Assembly: GCA_012974425.1 (NCBI GenBank)
Contig: JAAXQE010000179.1
Location: forward strand, 1 to 34,625
Origin: Geopsychrobacter sp.
Lineage (GTDB): Bacteria > Desulfobacterota > Desulfuromonadia > Desulfuromonadales > Geopsychrobacteraceae
Direction of reading: 5' to 3'
Length of the DNA: 34,625 bases
The position numbers and the translations under genes are program-made. The notes beneath the pieces are model-generated. The model was not told where the DNA came from. It made no database searches and worked only from the letters and a program-made list of their open reading frames with translations. Of the stretch, positions 1 to 8,225 are shown piece by piece (within the stretch, counting starts at the first letter, position 1; every line of letters starts with the position of its first letter).

Positions 1-415
1 TAGTATTGTCGCTCTCGGTATCATTTATTTGTACTTTCCTCCCTTGCCCAACGGATACGGATTGCCGGCGACCGGATATCAATTCAAAATTTGAATAATT
101 GCAGGAATTTTTTTTTGGCTATTTTTTAATCGAATTTGGATCGGTCGCGGCCTATACAAAATAACAGGAGGGGATTCATTTCATAAAAATACCGCTTGAG
201 CCCAGATCTTTCGACTGCTCCAAAACGGGTTCTCATCTCTTTAAATATCGCCCCTCAGTATGGTACATAAGGCTCCAAATTCATTTGAATAAGTTTCACT
301 TTACAGGTGCGCTAGGCAAATCGTCAAGGAGTTCGGTTGGTTATCTTTTGACGTTCTGTTCAGGCCTTGTTGAATGGGCCTGTTATTATACAGGGGGGCC
401 ATCAAGGAGGCGGTT
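1..415. other. Non-coding region upstream of threonine ammonia-lyase
   Basis: I find no credible gene in these 415 bases. The region is AT-rich, with a run of nine T at about 109-117 that could be the tail of a terminator for a gene outside the window, although no good stem precedes it. Two related AT-rich palindromes lie at 82-96 (ATTCAAA, A, TTTGAAT) and 279-290 (ATTCA, TT, TGAAT). A TTG-started frame at 285-485 runs into the ilvA gene in another frame and has no recognisable content, so I do not call it. Confidence 0.7.
361..389 (+). promoter_or_regulatory. Candidate extended -10 promoter and hairpin before ilvA
   Basis: TGTTATTAT at 381-389 matches an extended -10 element (TG, one base, TATTAT). 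It would start transcription near 396, about 20 bases before the ATG at 416. No convincing -35 lies at the right distance, which is normal for extended -10 promoters. A 6-bp inverted repeat, CAGGCC (361-366) and GGCCTG (377-382), overlaps the upstream part and could be an operator. This is motif matching only. Confidence 0.4.
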
Positions 416-1624
416 ATGGTTGATATCGAAGCGATCCGCAGTGCTGCTGAGCTTTTGCGCGGCAGGGTACGTAACACCGAGTTGATATCATCCCATTATT
501 TTTCTGAGCGGATCGGTTCTCCGCTCTGGTTCAAGTGTGAAAACCTGCAGCGCACCGGGTCGTTTAAGATCCGGGGGGCCAGTAATTACCTGTTGCGTCA
601 ATCGGCGGATGCTTTAGCAGCGGGGGTGGTTACGGCTTCGGCCGGCAACCATGCTCAGGGGTTGGCTTGTGCGGCGGGGCAGGCCGGGATTGCGGCGACG
701 GTGGTGATGCCCAAGACCACGCCGCTGGCCAAGGTGATGGCGACCAAAAGCTACGGCGCCGAGGTGATCTTGCATGGCGCCGGGTTCGACGATGCGGTGG
801 TGCTGGCCCGGCAGCTTGAGCGGGAGCGGGAGCTGCTCTACGTGCCGGCCTTCGATGATCCGTTGATCATCGCTGGCCAGGGGACGGTCGGACTCGAGAT
901 TATTCAGCAACTCCCCGAGATCGATACCCTGCTGGTGCCGATCGGCGGCGGTGGTCTGATCGCCGGGGTGGCGCTGGCGGCGCGCTCTCTGGGACGCAAG
1001 CTGCGGATCATCGGGGTTCAGGCGGCGGCCTGTGCCTCGGCCGTGGCGGCGCGGCGTGAGGGGCAGCCGGTGGCGCTACCGTCGGCAAAATCCTTGGCCG
1101 ATGGCATTGCGGTCAAGCGTTTGGGCGACCAGACCTTTCCCTTGATCGAAAAATATGTCGATGATCTGGTCACGGTTGAGGAAGAGGAGATCGCCCAGGC
1201 GATTGTCAGCCTGCTCGAGATGGGCAAGCTGGTGGTCGAGGGCGCCGGTGCGGTATGCCTGGCCGCATTGCTTTTTCAGCAGCGCACGCTGGCGCGGGGC
1301 AATACGGTCTGTGTGCTCTCGGGGGGGAACCTCGATGTGCAGACTATGTCGCGCGTGATCGAGCGCGGGATGTTGGGCGAGGGGCGCTTCTTGAAGGTGC
1401 GGATCGACCTGCCGGATATCCCCGGCGCCCTGGCCGAACTGGCGACGCTGCTGGCCAAAATCGAAGCCAATATCCTGCATGTCAGCCATGACCGGCGCAC
1501 CGTCGATGTGACCCTGGGGCATTCCGAGGTGCGGCTCGAGCTGGAAACCCGCGGGCCTGAGCATATTGCCCTGGTCCTTGCAACGCTGCGCGAGCAGAAC
1601 TATGCGGCCGCGGTCGAACCCTGA
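416..1624 (+). CDS. ilvA: Threonine ammonia-lyase (threonine dehydratase), PLP-dependent, with C-terminal ACT domain
   Basis: This enzyme deaminates L-threonine to 2-oxobutanoate, the first step towards isoleucine, in the cytoplasm. The 402-aa protein carries the PLP-lysine motif SFKIRGA (K51) and the phosphate-binding loop GGGGL at about 177-181, both typical of fold-type II PLP enzymes. From about residue 325 a shorter ACT-like domain (FLKVRIDLPDIPGALAEL) suggests amino-acid feedback control. Length and layout fit the roughly 400-aa medium form rather than the 500-aa E. coli IlvA with two regulatory modules. I chose ATG 416 over the longer frame starting at 374 because AAGGAGG (404-410) sits 5 bases upstream of it. 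The gene stands alone, convergent with the transporter that follows. A catabolic TdcB-like role cannot be excluded. Confidence 0.93.
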   Translation: MVDIEAIRSAAELLRGRVRNTELISSHYFSERIGSPLWFKCENLQRTGSFKIRGASNYLLRQSADALAAGVVTASAGNHAQGLACAAGQAGIAATVVMPKTTPLAKVMATKSYGAEVILHGAGFDDAVVLARQLERERELLYVPAFDDPLIIAGQGTVGLEIIQQLPEIDTLLVPIGGGGLIAGVALAARSLGRKLRIIGVQAAACASAVAARREGQPVALPSAKSLADGIAVKRLGDQTFPLIEKYVDDLVTVEEEEIAQAIVSLLEMGKLVVEGAGAVCLAALLFQQRTLARGNTVCVLSGGNLDVQTMSRVIERGMLGEGRFLKVRIDLPDIPGALAELATLLAKIEANILHVSHDRRTVDVTLGHSEVRLELETRGPEHIALVLATLREQNYAAAVEP

Positions 1625-1640
1625 GCCTGGCGGCCGGGGA

Positions 1641-2528
1641 TTATTCTTCCTGGATTGAGCGCAGACGCTTGTCGCCAGTCATGCCTAAAGCGACACCGCC
1701 CAGAATAATGATGGTCGAGACGATTAAGCGCGCGCTGAGCTCTTCTGCGAGGAAGAGGGTCCCGCCGATGGCGGCTAAGACCGGCACGGCCAGTTGCACG
1801 ATTGAGGCCTTGGTCGTTGTCATCCCCATGACGGCCAGGTACCAGAGCGCGTAACCGAGCCCGGACGCCAGCCCCCCCGATAGGACCGCCAGCAGAATCC
1901 CGCTTAACGAAAGATGACTCTGGCTGATAAAGCAGAGACTCAAGAGCGCAACAAAGGGGAGCGAAAAGGCAAAGTTCATGGCCGTTTGCGCAAGGGGGTT
2001 TACTGTGTTTCTGCCGCGCAGGGAATAGATCCCCCAGGAGATTCCGGCGCCAGCCATCAGCAGGGAGCCGGTCAGTGAGGGCGCCGTCACCCCTGGGAAA
2101 ACCAGATAGACCAGCCCGCCGAACGCCAGTGAGACGCCCAGGTACTCGCAGCGCTTGAGCCGTTCGCCAGCCAGCAGGGCGGCCATGATCATGGTCATTT
2201 GCACGGCCCCGAACAAGATGAGGGCCCCGGTGCCGGTGGCGAGTGAGAGGTAAGCGAAGGAGAATGCTGCGGCGTAGCTGAAGAGAGCCGCGGCCGAGAT
2301 CCAGCTTCCTCGCCAGGCGGCGGTGGTTTTTGGGGAAAATAATTTCAGGGCAAGGCACAAAACAACTGCGCCGGAAACGAGGCGAATACTTGTGAAGCTG
2401 GCCGCATCAATCTCGCCACTTCTCAAGGCCAGTCGGCAGAGCACCGAGTTGCCGGCAAAAGCGATCAGGGCGCAGCTGGTATAGAGTCCCAGACGCATGG
2501 GCCCAGGTTTGTTTGCTTGATTGTTCAA
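1641..2528 (-). CDS. DMT-superfamily (EamA-type) membrane transporter
   Basis: This is a 295-aa, very hydrophobic inner-membrane protein with about ten predicted transmembrane segments arranged as two EamA-like halves (roughly residues 15-145 and 155-285). That layout is typical of drug/metabolite exporters of the RhaT/YdcZ/PagO kind. The N-terminal helix motif FAGNSVLCRLAL and the second-half stretch LYLAVMGMTTTKASIVQLAVP, read in two parts, fit the family. The substrate cannot be deduced. The first codon is TTG (2528), with AGGGTGG just upstream; an ATG ten codons in (MRLGLYT) is the alternative start. It is convergent with ilvA, with 16 bases between the stops. A role in amino-acid export is possible from the neighbour but is a guess. 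Confidence 0.82.
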   Translation of the reverse strand: MNNQANKPGPMRLGLYTSCALIAFAGNSVLCRLALRSGEIDAASFTSIRLVSGAVVLCLALKLFSPKTTAAWRGSWISAAALFSYAAAFSFAYLSLATGTGALILFGAVQMTMIMAALLAGERLKRCEYLGVSLAFGGLVYLVFPGVTAPSLTGSLLMAGAGISWGIYSLRGRNTVNPLAQTAMNFAFSLPFVALLSLCFISQSHLSLSGILLAVLSGGLASGLGYALWYLAVMGMTTTKASIVQLAVPVLAAIGGTLFLAEELSARLIVSTIIILGGVALGMTGDKRLRSIQEE

Positions 2529-2553
2529 TGGCCACCCTTGGTTGAATTCCCCT

Positions 2554-2582
2554 ATTAAGTCATTTCAAAAAGCCCGGGTCAA
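2554..2582 (-). promoter_or_regulatory. Candidate sigma-70 promoter for the DMT transporter
   Basis: On the minus strand TTGACC (2582-2577) and CTTAAT (2559-2554) are separated by exactly 17 bases and point at the transporter start at 2528. The -35 matches consensus at five of six positions and the -10 at four of six. Sequence match only. Confidence 0.4.
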
Positions 2583-2680
2583 TTAAGTATTTAATCATCA
2601 AGAATTGGAGCCACTCGCAACTTGTTCTCCCGATCCGATAATGGCATAGTGTGCGCGGTCGAAGTCGATATTTTATCTTT

Positions 2681-2698
2681 ACTTAGAAAGGTCTAAGT
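2681..2698 (+). promoter_or_regulatory. Hairpin presenting the ribosome binding site in its loop
   Basis: ACTTAGA (2681-2687) and TCTAAGT (2692-2698) form a perfect 7-bp stem with the four-base loop AAGG, the only Shine-Dalgarno-like sequence before the ATG at 2701. The stem ends two bases before the start codon, so folding should affect ribosome access. The loop lacks the GGA core of a CsrA site, so the controlling factor, if any, is unknown. Confidence 0.5.
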
Positions 2699-2700
2699 GG

Positions 2701-3174
2701 ATGGTCCCCTCATCTGTCAGTAATGCCTGGAACGAGCTTCCGGAAAATAGAAAAGCCGCGGTTTGCCGCTTATGCGCCAAGCAACAACCGACAATTTTTT
2801 CGCGCTGGGTTGATGCTGCCGGGCTGAAAAGTTTCCGTCACGACTCGCTGGTCAACCGCAAGGTCGGCTCGGCGACGCGGCTGGATGCGGTGTTGTTTAA
2901 GGCCGAAGAGGGTCAGTTGGCGGCGGATGTGTTGGTCTCCTTCTTTACCGAACTGGCACCGGAGATCAATGACCAGTACCTCGCGCAGATCGAGGCGGCA
3001 GGTAACGAAGCGGCAGAAACCAAGCTGAAGATCTACGCGCAGCTCGCCAATACCCACCAGGAGTCGCCTTTTATCAGGCTCTATCTGGCTACGGCGCTCT
3101 GGGTAGAGGAATTTGCTGAAGAGGATATCGAGGTTGTTGACAGCCTGGCTGCGGAGCTTGCTTCGCCAGCCTAG
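2701..3174 (+). CDS. Hypothetical protein, 157 aa
   Basis: I do not recognise this protein. It has no signal peptide or membrane segment and looks mostly helical. The N-terminal part is basic and has two cysteines in CRLCAKQQ; the C-terminal third is acidic (WVEEFAEEDIEVVDSL) and ends in an alanine-rich tail. Residues about 85-130 alternate acidic and hydrophobic residues like a helical bundle. Base composition matches its neighbours, so nothing marks it as newly acquired. ATG 2701 follows the hairpin-loop AAGG described separately. The stop lies three bases from the convergent lon stop. It could be a small regulatory or adaptor protein, but no function is supported. Confidence 0.7.
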   Translation: MVPSSVSNAWNELPENRKAAVCRLCAKQQPTIFSRWVDAAGLKSFRHDSLVNRKVGSATRLDAVLFKAEEGQLAADVLVSFFTELAPEINDQYLAQIEAAGNEAAETKLKIYAQLANTHQESPFIRLYLATALWVEEFAEEDIEVVDSLAAELASPA

Positions 3175-3177
3175 GGT

Positions 3178-5577
3178 TCAGTCCGGGCTCAAGGCCGGAA
3201 TGGCAGCGTTTATGACATCCTCGATCTGCGCGGCGAGGATAAACTCCATTTCGGCCCTTACCGGCTCCGGCAAGGTTGACAGGTCTTTTTCATTCTCGTG
3301 CGGCAGAATCACGCGCAGGATCCCCGCCCGCCGCGCGGCCAGAACTTTCTCCTTGATCCCTCCGACCGGCAACACCAGCCCACTCAGGGTGATTTCTCCC
3401 GTCATCGCCGTATCGCTGCGCACCGCATGGCCGCTATAGAGCGAGGTCAGGGCGGTCGCCATGCACACCCCGGCCGAGGGGCCGTCCTTGGGGATGGCGC
3501 CTGAGGGGACGTGGATATGCACCGCGTCGATGCTGCGCGCGATGCCGAGGGCCTGGCACTGCGAAATCACATAGCTGTTGGCGGCCAGCGCCGATTCCTT
3601 CATGACCTCACCGAGATGGCCGGTCAGGGTGAACTTCTCGCCGGCCGGGAGGGCAAGGGCCTCGATATACAAGACATCCCCGCCTGCTTCGGTCCAGGCC
3701 AGGCCGGTGGCCACTCCGGGGGGGAGTTGCTTGCGGATCTGCTCGACGAAGAAGCGCTCCGGGCCGAGCAGCTCGAACAGTTCACCGACCTCTATGCTGA
3801 CGGAGTTGGTTTGCCCCTCGGCAAAGCGGATCGCGATCTTACGCGCCAGGCGGGCCAGCATGCGCTCAATCTCACGCACTCCGGCCTCACGGGTATAACC
3901 GCGAATCGTCGCGGCCAGGGTTTCATCCGGCACTTCCAACTGCTCGGCCAAAAGTCCCGCCTCGGCCCGTTGGCGCGGCAACAGGTAACGTTTGGCGATG
4001 GCCATCTTCTCTTCGTCGCTGTAGCCGCTTAAGGAGAGGGTTTCCATGCGGTCGAGCAAGGGCTTGGGGATGCTGTCGAGGCTGTTGGCAGTGGTGATAA
4101 AGAAGACCTTCGACAGGTCAAAGGGCAGGTCGAGGTAATTGTCGTGAAAGCTATTGTTCTGGGCCGGGTCGAGGATCTCCATTAGCGCGGCGGCCGGGTC
4201 GCCGCGAAAGTCGTGTCCCATTTTGTCGATCTCATCGAACATGATCAGCGGATTTCTGACCCCGGCGCGGCGGATCGCCTGGATAATCCGACCCGGCATG
4301 GCGCCGATATAGGTGCGTCTGTGGCCGCGCAGTTCGGCTTCATCGTGCAGGCCGCCGAGGCTGAAGCGGTCAAACTTGCGCCCCAGGGCTCTGGCGATCG
4401 ACTGGCCGAGCGAGGTCTTGCCGACCCCCGGTGGCCCGACGAAACAGAGGATCGGCGATTTGGCCTGGGGGTTTAGTTTCATGACCGCCAGCTGTTCGAT
4501 GATCCGCTCCTTGACCTCCTTGAGGTTATAGTGGTCCGCGTCGAGCACCTGGCGGGCATTGCTCAAGTCGAGGTTGTCGGTGGTGACCTCAGCCCAGGGG
4601 AGTTCCATGGTCAGCTGCAGGTGGGCCAGGCTCACCTGATATTCGGGCGAACTCGATGGGAGCTGTTCGAGCCGTCCCAGCTCTTTTTCTACCTCAAGCT
4701 TGACCGTCTCCGGCAGACTGCAGTCTGCGAGTTTCTTGCGTAACTCCGTCGCTTCATTCTCTGCCCCACCTTCACCCAACTCCTGCTGCATCGCCTTGAT
4801 CTGCTCGCGCAGCAGGTATTTCTGCTGTTCCTGGTTCAGTTTGTCTTTGGCCTGCTCGGAAATTTTCTTGCGCACCTCAAGGATCTGGATTTCATGGCTC
4901 AGAAAATTGTTGAGCAGTTTTATCGTCTCCTTCTCGCTGGGCGCTTCCAGCAGTTCCTGTTCTTTAGACAGGTCGAGCGGTAACAGCTTGGCGACCGCAT
5001 AGACCAGCGGCATGATATCTTCGCTGGCGGCCGCGACTGACGGGAAGTTGAGCTGCATTTCAGAATGGCTTATGGCGAAGAATTTTTCGGACAGATCGAG
5101 CACTTCACGCCGCAAGGCCTCGGTTTCGACGTTTTGTCTTATGTGCAGCGGGAACGGCTGTACCTGCGCCTTGAGAAAGAGGGGCGAGGGGATTGCATGT
5201 AAAATTCTGACCCGTTCTATGCCGTGAATGATGATCTGCATGGTTGTGCCGAAGCGGGAGATGAGTTGGACGTTTGCGACCGTTCCCACCTCGTAGAGAT
5301 CGGTCACTTGCGGGAGCTCCTGGGTTGCATCCCGTTGGGTGAAGATCGCAACGATCTTGTTTTCACCCTTCAGCGCCGCACTGATCGCCTTGACCGATGC
5401 TGGCCGCTGGATGCTGATCGGCATGGCAAATGTCGGAAAAATTATGACACTCTTCAAGGGTAATATCGGCAGGCTGTATGACTGACTCTCGGTTCCCATG
5501 CTTGCGGCCCAGGGCAATAGTTTCGAATAATCTGTCCCTTTAGGGATAAGTTTATCACTCCGGATTTGATGCGCCAT
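3178..5577 (-). CDS. lon: ATP-dependent Lon protease
   Basis: Lon is a cytoplasmic AAA+ protease that degrades misfolded and regulatory proteins. The 799-aa protein has the LAN substrate-binding domain (from LPILPLKSVIIFP, about residues 36-230), a coiled helical region (about 230-300), the AAA+ module with Walker A GPPGVGKT (381-388) and Walker B LIMFDEID (444-451), and the C-terminal Ser-Lys protease domain with DGPSAG (Ser701) and Lys744 in GGIKEK. Length is standard for LonA. The N-terminus is about 20 residues longer than E. coli Lon before the LAN domain, and no good ribosome binding site precedes ATG 5577; the ATG at residue 27 (MGTESQ) is an alternative. The gene stands alone. No heat-shock promoter was recognised. 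Confidence 0.96.
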   Translation of the reverse strand: MAHQIRSDKLIPKGTDYSKLLPWAASMGTESQSYSLPILPLKSVIIFPTFAMPISIQRPASVKAISAALKGENKIVAIFTQRDATQELPQVTDLYEVGTVANVQLISRFGTTMQIIIHGIERVRILHAIPSPLFLKAQVQPFPLHIRQNVETEALRREVLDLSEKFFAISHSEMQLNFPSVAAASEDIMPLVYAVAKLLPLDLSKEQELLEAPSEKETIKLLNNFLSHEIQILEVRKKISEQAKDKLNQEQQKYLLREQIKAMQQELGEGGAENEATELRKKLADCSLPETVKLEVEKELGRLEQLPSSSPEYQVSLAHLQLTMELPWAEVTTDNLDLSNARQVLDADHYNLKEVKERIIEQLAVMKLNPQAKSPILCFVGPPGVGKTSLGQSIARALGRKFDRFSLGGLHDEAELRGHRRTYIGAMPGRIIQAIRRAGVRNPLIMFDEIDKMGHDFRGDPAAALMEILDPAQNNSFHDNYLDLPFDLSKVFFITTANSLDSIPKPLLDRMETLSLSGYSDEEKMAIAKRYLLPRQRAEAGLLAEQLEVPDETLAATIRGYTREAGVREIERMLARLARKIAIRFAEGQTNSVSIEVGELFELLGPERFFVEQIRKQLPPGVATGLAWTEAGGDVLYIEALALPAGEKFTLTGHLGEVMKESALAANSYVISQCQALGIARSIDAVHIHVPSGAIPKDGPSAGVCMATALTSLYSGHAVRSDTAMTGEITLSGLVLPVGGIKEKVLAARRAGILRVILPHENEKDLSTLPEPVRAEMEFILAAQIEDVINAAIPALSPD

Positions 5578-5632
5578 ACCCGCGCAGGATCAGCCCAGAA
5601 AATATTGCTGAGATAAAAGCTGCAGCACCCTC

Positions 5633-5677
5633 AAAAAGGAAAAGGCCCGGAGCAATATTTCTAGCTGCCGGGCCCTT
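5633..5677 (-). terminator. Rho-independent terminator after xpt
   Basis: AAGGGCCCGG and its partner (plus-strand arms 5641-5650 and 5668-5677) form a GC-rich stem, extended by AGC/GCT inside with one bulged base. On the minus strand it is followed by TTTTCCTTTTT. It lies just after the xpt stop at 5709 and ends the nucleoside operon. Confidence 0.8.
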
Positions 5678-5708
5678 GGACGCTGTTTTCAAATCTGGAT
5701 CTGCCGGA

Positions 5709-6248
5709 TTATTCTTCCGTCGAAAACTGCAGGTCCTCCAGAGTCAGAATCGATTCAATATCCCGTCGTGCTGATTTATTGATGATGACCGCTGTACCGA
5801 TCAGGTTCGCCTCGGCCTGGGCAATCATCTCTTCCATCGCTTTTAAGGTCGCGCCCTTGGCGAAGAAATCATCGATAAAGAGGATTCGCTCTCCCGCGCT
5901 GAGCATCTCTTTGGCGACGTAGAAGCGGGTCGATTCCTGCTTGGTAAAGCTGAAGCTGTCGGCTGCGTAGTAGTCGGTCATGGTCAGCGGCTGCTTCTTC
6001 TTGGCGAAGACGTAGGGCACGCCGAGCATCCCGGCGACCGGTTGGGCGAGGATGATGCCGCTGGTCTCGGCGGTGAGCACCTTGTCGATGCCTTGCTCGA
6101 GAAAGCGGGTCGCAATATCGGCGGCGAGCAGGTCGATCAACTGCGGGTCGACCATGTGGTTCAGAAAGCGGTCGACCTTGATAATTTCACCATCGACCCG
6201 TCCGTCGCGTTTGATCCGTTCAAGCAGGGTTAGGGCGGCGTGATTCAT
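5709..6248 (-). CDS. xpt: Xanthine phosphoribosyltransferase
   Basis: This cytoplasmic salvage enzyme joins xanthine (possibly also guanine) to PRPP to make XMP. The 179-aa protein carries the PRPP-binding motif ILFIDDFFAKGAT (122-134) and the Xpt-type segments KVDRFLNHMVDP (24-35) and SFSFTKQ (98-104), which resemble the Gram-positive Xpt family rather than E. coli Gpt. Its ATG overlaps the TGA of the upstream permease by four bases, so it is the last gene of a five-gene nucleoside uptake operon. That context supports immediate phosphoribosylation of imported bases. Base specificity cannot be read from sequence with certainty. Confidence 0.9.
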   Translation of the reverse strand: MNHAALTLLERIKRDGRVDGEIIKVDRFLNHMVDPQLIDLLAADIATRFLEQGIDKVLTAETSGIILAQPVAGMLGVPYVFAKKKQPLTMTDYYAADSFSFTKQESTRFYVAKEMLSAGERILFIDDFFAKGATLKAMEEMIAQAEANLIGTAVIINKSARRDIESILTLEDLQFSTEE

Positions 6249-7165
6249 TTGCGGTCCTCGCGATCATAGGGCAGGCCGAGATTGCCGGGCTGCTGGCTGG
6301 CGCCTTTTTGCAAGCGCAGGGTGGAAATGACCAGCACGACAATGGTGAAGATGTAGGGGAGCATCTGCAGAATATGCACGCTGACGGTGGTGCCCATTGC
6401 CTGGAAACGTAACTGCATGGCGGTGACGCCGCCGAACAGGTAGGCGCCGCCCAGGGCGCGAAAGCTCGACCAACTGGCGAAGATGACCAGCGCCACGGCG
6501 ATCCAGCCGCGCCCGGCGGTCATATTCTCAATCCACATCGGCGTATAGACAAGGCTCAAGTAGGCGCCACCGATGCCGACGAATCCGCTGCCGCAGGCGA
6601 CGGCTAAAAAGCGGTAGAGATTGACCGGAATACCGCAGGCGTCGGCTGCGGTCGGGTTCTCGCCGACGGTGCGCAGGTTGAGTCCCCAGCGGCTGTGGTA
6701 GAGGAAGAACCAGATCGCTATGACCAGCAGGAAGCTGAAGTAGATCAGCCAGTCCTGGTTGAAGAAGGCCTTGCCGACCAGCGGCAGTTGCGCGAGCAGC
6801 GGCACCGCATGACGTTCGAAGCCCTCGATGGTTTGGCCGACCAGGCCGCGGCCGAAGAGGGCGGTTATGCCGACGCCGAATAGGGTCAGGGCGAGGCCAC
6901 TGACGATCTGGTTCCCGCGCAGTTGCACGCAGATCAGGGCGTGGATGCTGCCGGCGATAAAGGCGGCGACGAAGGCGGCGACTACCCCCAGAAAAAGGCT
7001 GCCGCTGGCGAAGGTCGCCGCGAAGCCGCTTAGGGCGCCGATCAGCATCAGCCCTTCGATCCCCAGGTTGATAATCCCGGCCCGTTCATTGATGATCGCG
7101 CCTAAGGTGGCGAACAGGATCGGCGTGCCGGCGCGCACTGTGGCATCGAGCAGAATCTCAAGCAT
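6245..7165 (-). CDS. Nucleoside ABC transporter permease, second subunit (NupQ/YufQ type)
   Basis: This 306-aa inner-membrane permease of the BPD_transp_2 family would pair with the permease encoded just upstream to import nucleosides or purine bases delivered by the BMP lipoprotein. The motif INERAGIINLGIEGLMLIGA near the N-terminus is typical of this subunit, and eight or nine hydrophobic segments follow. I start it at ATG 7165 (MLEILLDATVRAG) because AAGGAG lies seven bases upstream; the longer frame from 7213 has an Arg/Ser-rich leader unlike the family. The start overlaps the preceding permease stop by eight bases and the stop overlaps xpt by four, implying coupled translation. Confidence 0.9.
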   Translation of the reverse strand: MLEILLDATVRAGTPILFATLGAIINERAGIINLGIEGLMLIGALSGFAATFASGSLFLGVVAAFVAAFIAGSIHALICVQLRGNQIVSGLALTLFGVGITALFGRGLVGQTIEGFERHAVPLLAQLPLVGKAFFNQDWLIYFSFLLVIAIWFFLYHSRWGLNLRTVGENPTAADACGIPVNLYRFLAVACGSGFVGIGGAYLSLVYTPMWIENMTAGRGWIAVALVIFASWSSFRALGGAYLFGGVTAMQLRFQAMGTTVSVHILQMLPYIFTIVVLVISTLRLQKGASQQPGNLGLPYDREDRK

Positions 7166-8225
7166 CGTCCGTCTCCTTGACGCGGCGCAGGCGGAAGTTG
7201 ATAAAGAAGTCACTCGCCAGCAGGAAAAACAGAATCAGGCCCTGAAAGGCGTAGGCGAAAGCCACCGGTAGTTGCCAGGAGAGTTGCAGACTGTCGCCAC
7301 CGACCAGCAGAATCCCCATCAATAACGAGACGATGACCACCCCTAAAGCCGAGCGGCGCGCCAGCCAGGCGATGATGATTGCGGTATAGCCGTAGCCGGG
7401 CGAGATGCCATGCTGCAGGCGGTGTTGCAGACCGGCGACTTCACTGAACCCGGCGACACCGGCGATGGCGCCACTCAAGGCCAAGACCAAAAAGATCGCC
7501 AGACCGGTCTTCATCCCGGCGTAGCGTGCGGCGGCCGGATTGCTGCCGATCGCCTTGACCTGAAAGCCCCAGATGGTGCGCTCCATCAGCAGGTAGACGG
7601 CCAGCGCGCAGAACAGCGCGAGGAAGAAGCCGCTGTGCAGGCGGGTATTGAAATACTCGGTGAGGCGCGCCGCGTCGCTGAATTGAGCGGTCAGCGGAAA
7701 GTTGTAGCCGTCGGGGTTTTTCCAGGGGCCGAAGATCAGATAGTTGGTCAGCAGAATGGCAATGTAGTTCATCAGCAGGGTGACGATGACTTCGTTGACC
7801 TGCCAGAGTGCGCGCAGCAGGCCCGCGACCGCGGCCCAGAGACCACCCGCAATAAAGGCGGCGGCAAACATGGCGGGCAGCATCAGCGGGCTGTCGAGAC
7901 CGGAGAAGAGTGCCACCCCGGTTGCGCCACAGGCCCCCATGTAGATCTGGCCCTCGGCACCGATATTCCAGATCTGCATACGGAAGGCGATGGAGACCGC
8001 CAGGCCGGTGATGATCAGGGGGGTCGCCTTGACCAGGGTCTCCGACAGGCCGTAGCTGGAGCCGAGGGATTCCTTGAGTATCTCGAGATAGGCCGCGGCC
8101 GGATCGACCCCGGCGAAGAAGAGCAGGAAACCGGCGAAGAGCAGGGCGCAGAGCAGCGAGGCTGTGGTTGTCAGGCTACGGAAGAGCGCGGAGCCCTGCT
8201 CGCGTTTTTCGATGCGCAGGATCAT
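7158..8225 (-). CDS. Nucleoside ABC transporter permease, first subunit (NupP/YufP type)
   Basis: This 355-aa multi-spanning inner-membrane protein belongs to the BPD_transp_2 permease family. After a short basic N-terminus it has a membrane segment around residues 20-45. It then carries the family stretch QIWNIGAEGQIYMGACGA at about 84-101, and further helices to the C-terminal FFINFRLRRVKE. It should form the channel together with the next permease. The ATG overlaps the TGA of the ATPase gene as ATGA, tying expression to the operon. Nucleoside specificity is inferred from the BMP and Xpt neighbours; sugar permeases of the same fold are the alternative. Confidence 0.9.
   Translation of the reverse strand: MILRIEKREQGSALFRSLTTTASLLCALLFAGFLLFFAGVDPAAAYLEILKESLGSSYGLSETLVKATPLIITGLAVSIAFRMQIWNIGAEGQIYMGACGATGVALFSGLDSPLMLPAMFAAAFIAGGLWAAVAGLLRALWQVNEVIVTLLMNYIAILLTNYLIFGPWKNPDGYNFPLTAQFSDAARLTEYFNTRLHSGFFLALFCALAVYLLMERTIWGFQVKAIGSNPAAARYAGMKTGLAIFLVLALSGAIAGVAGFSEVAGLQHRLQHGISPGYGYTAIIIAWLARRSALGVVIVSLLMGILLVGGDSLQLSWQLPVAFAYAFQGLILFFLLASDFFINFRLRRVKETDDA

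Noticed and set aside
285-485. TTG-started 66-codon frame before ilvA, possible leader peptide
   Set aside because: It has no ribosome binding site, no run of regulatory codons and overlaps the ilvA coding start in another frame.
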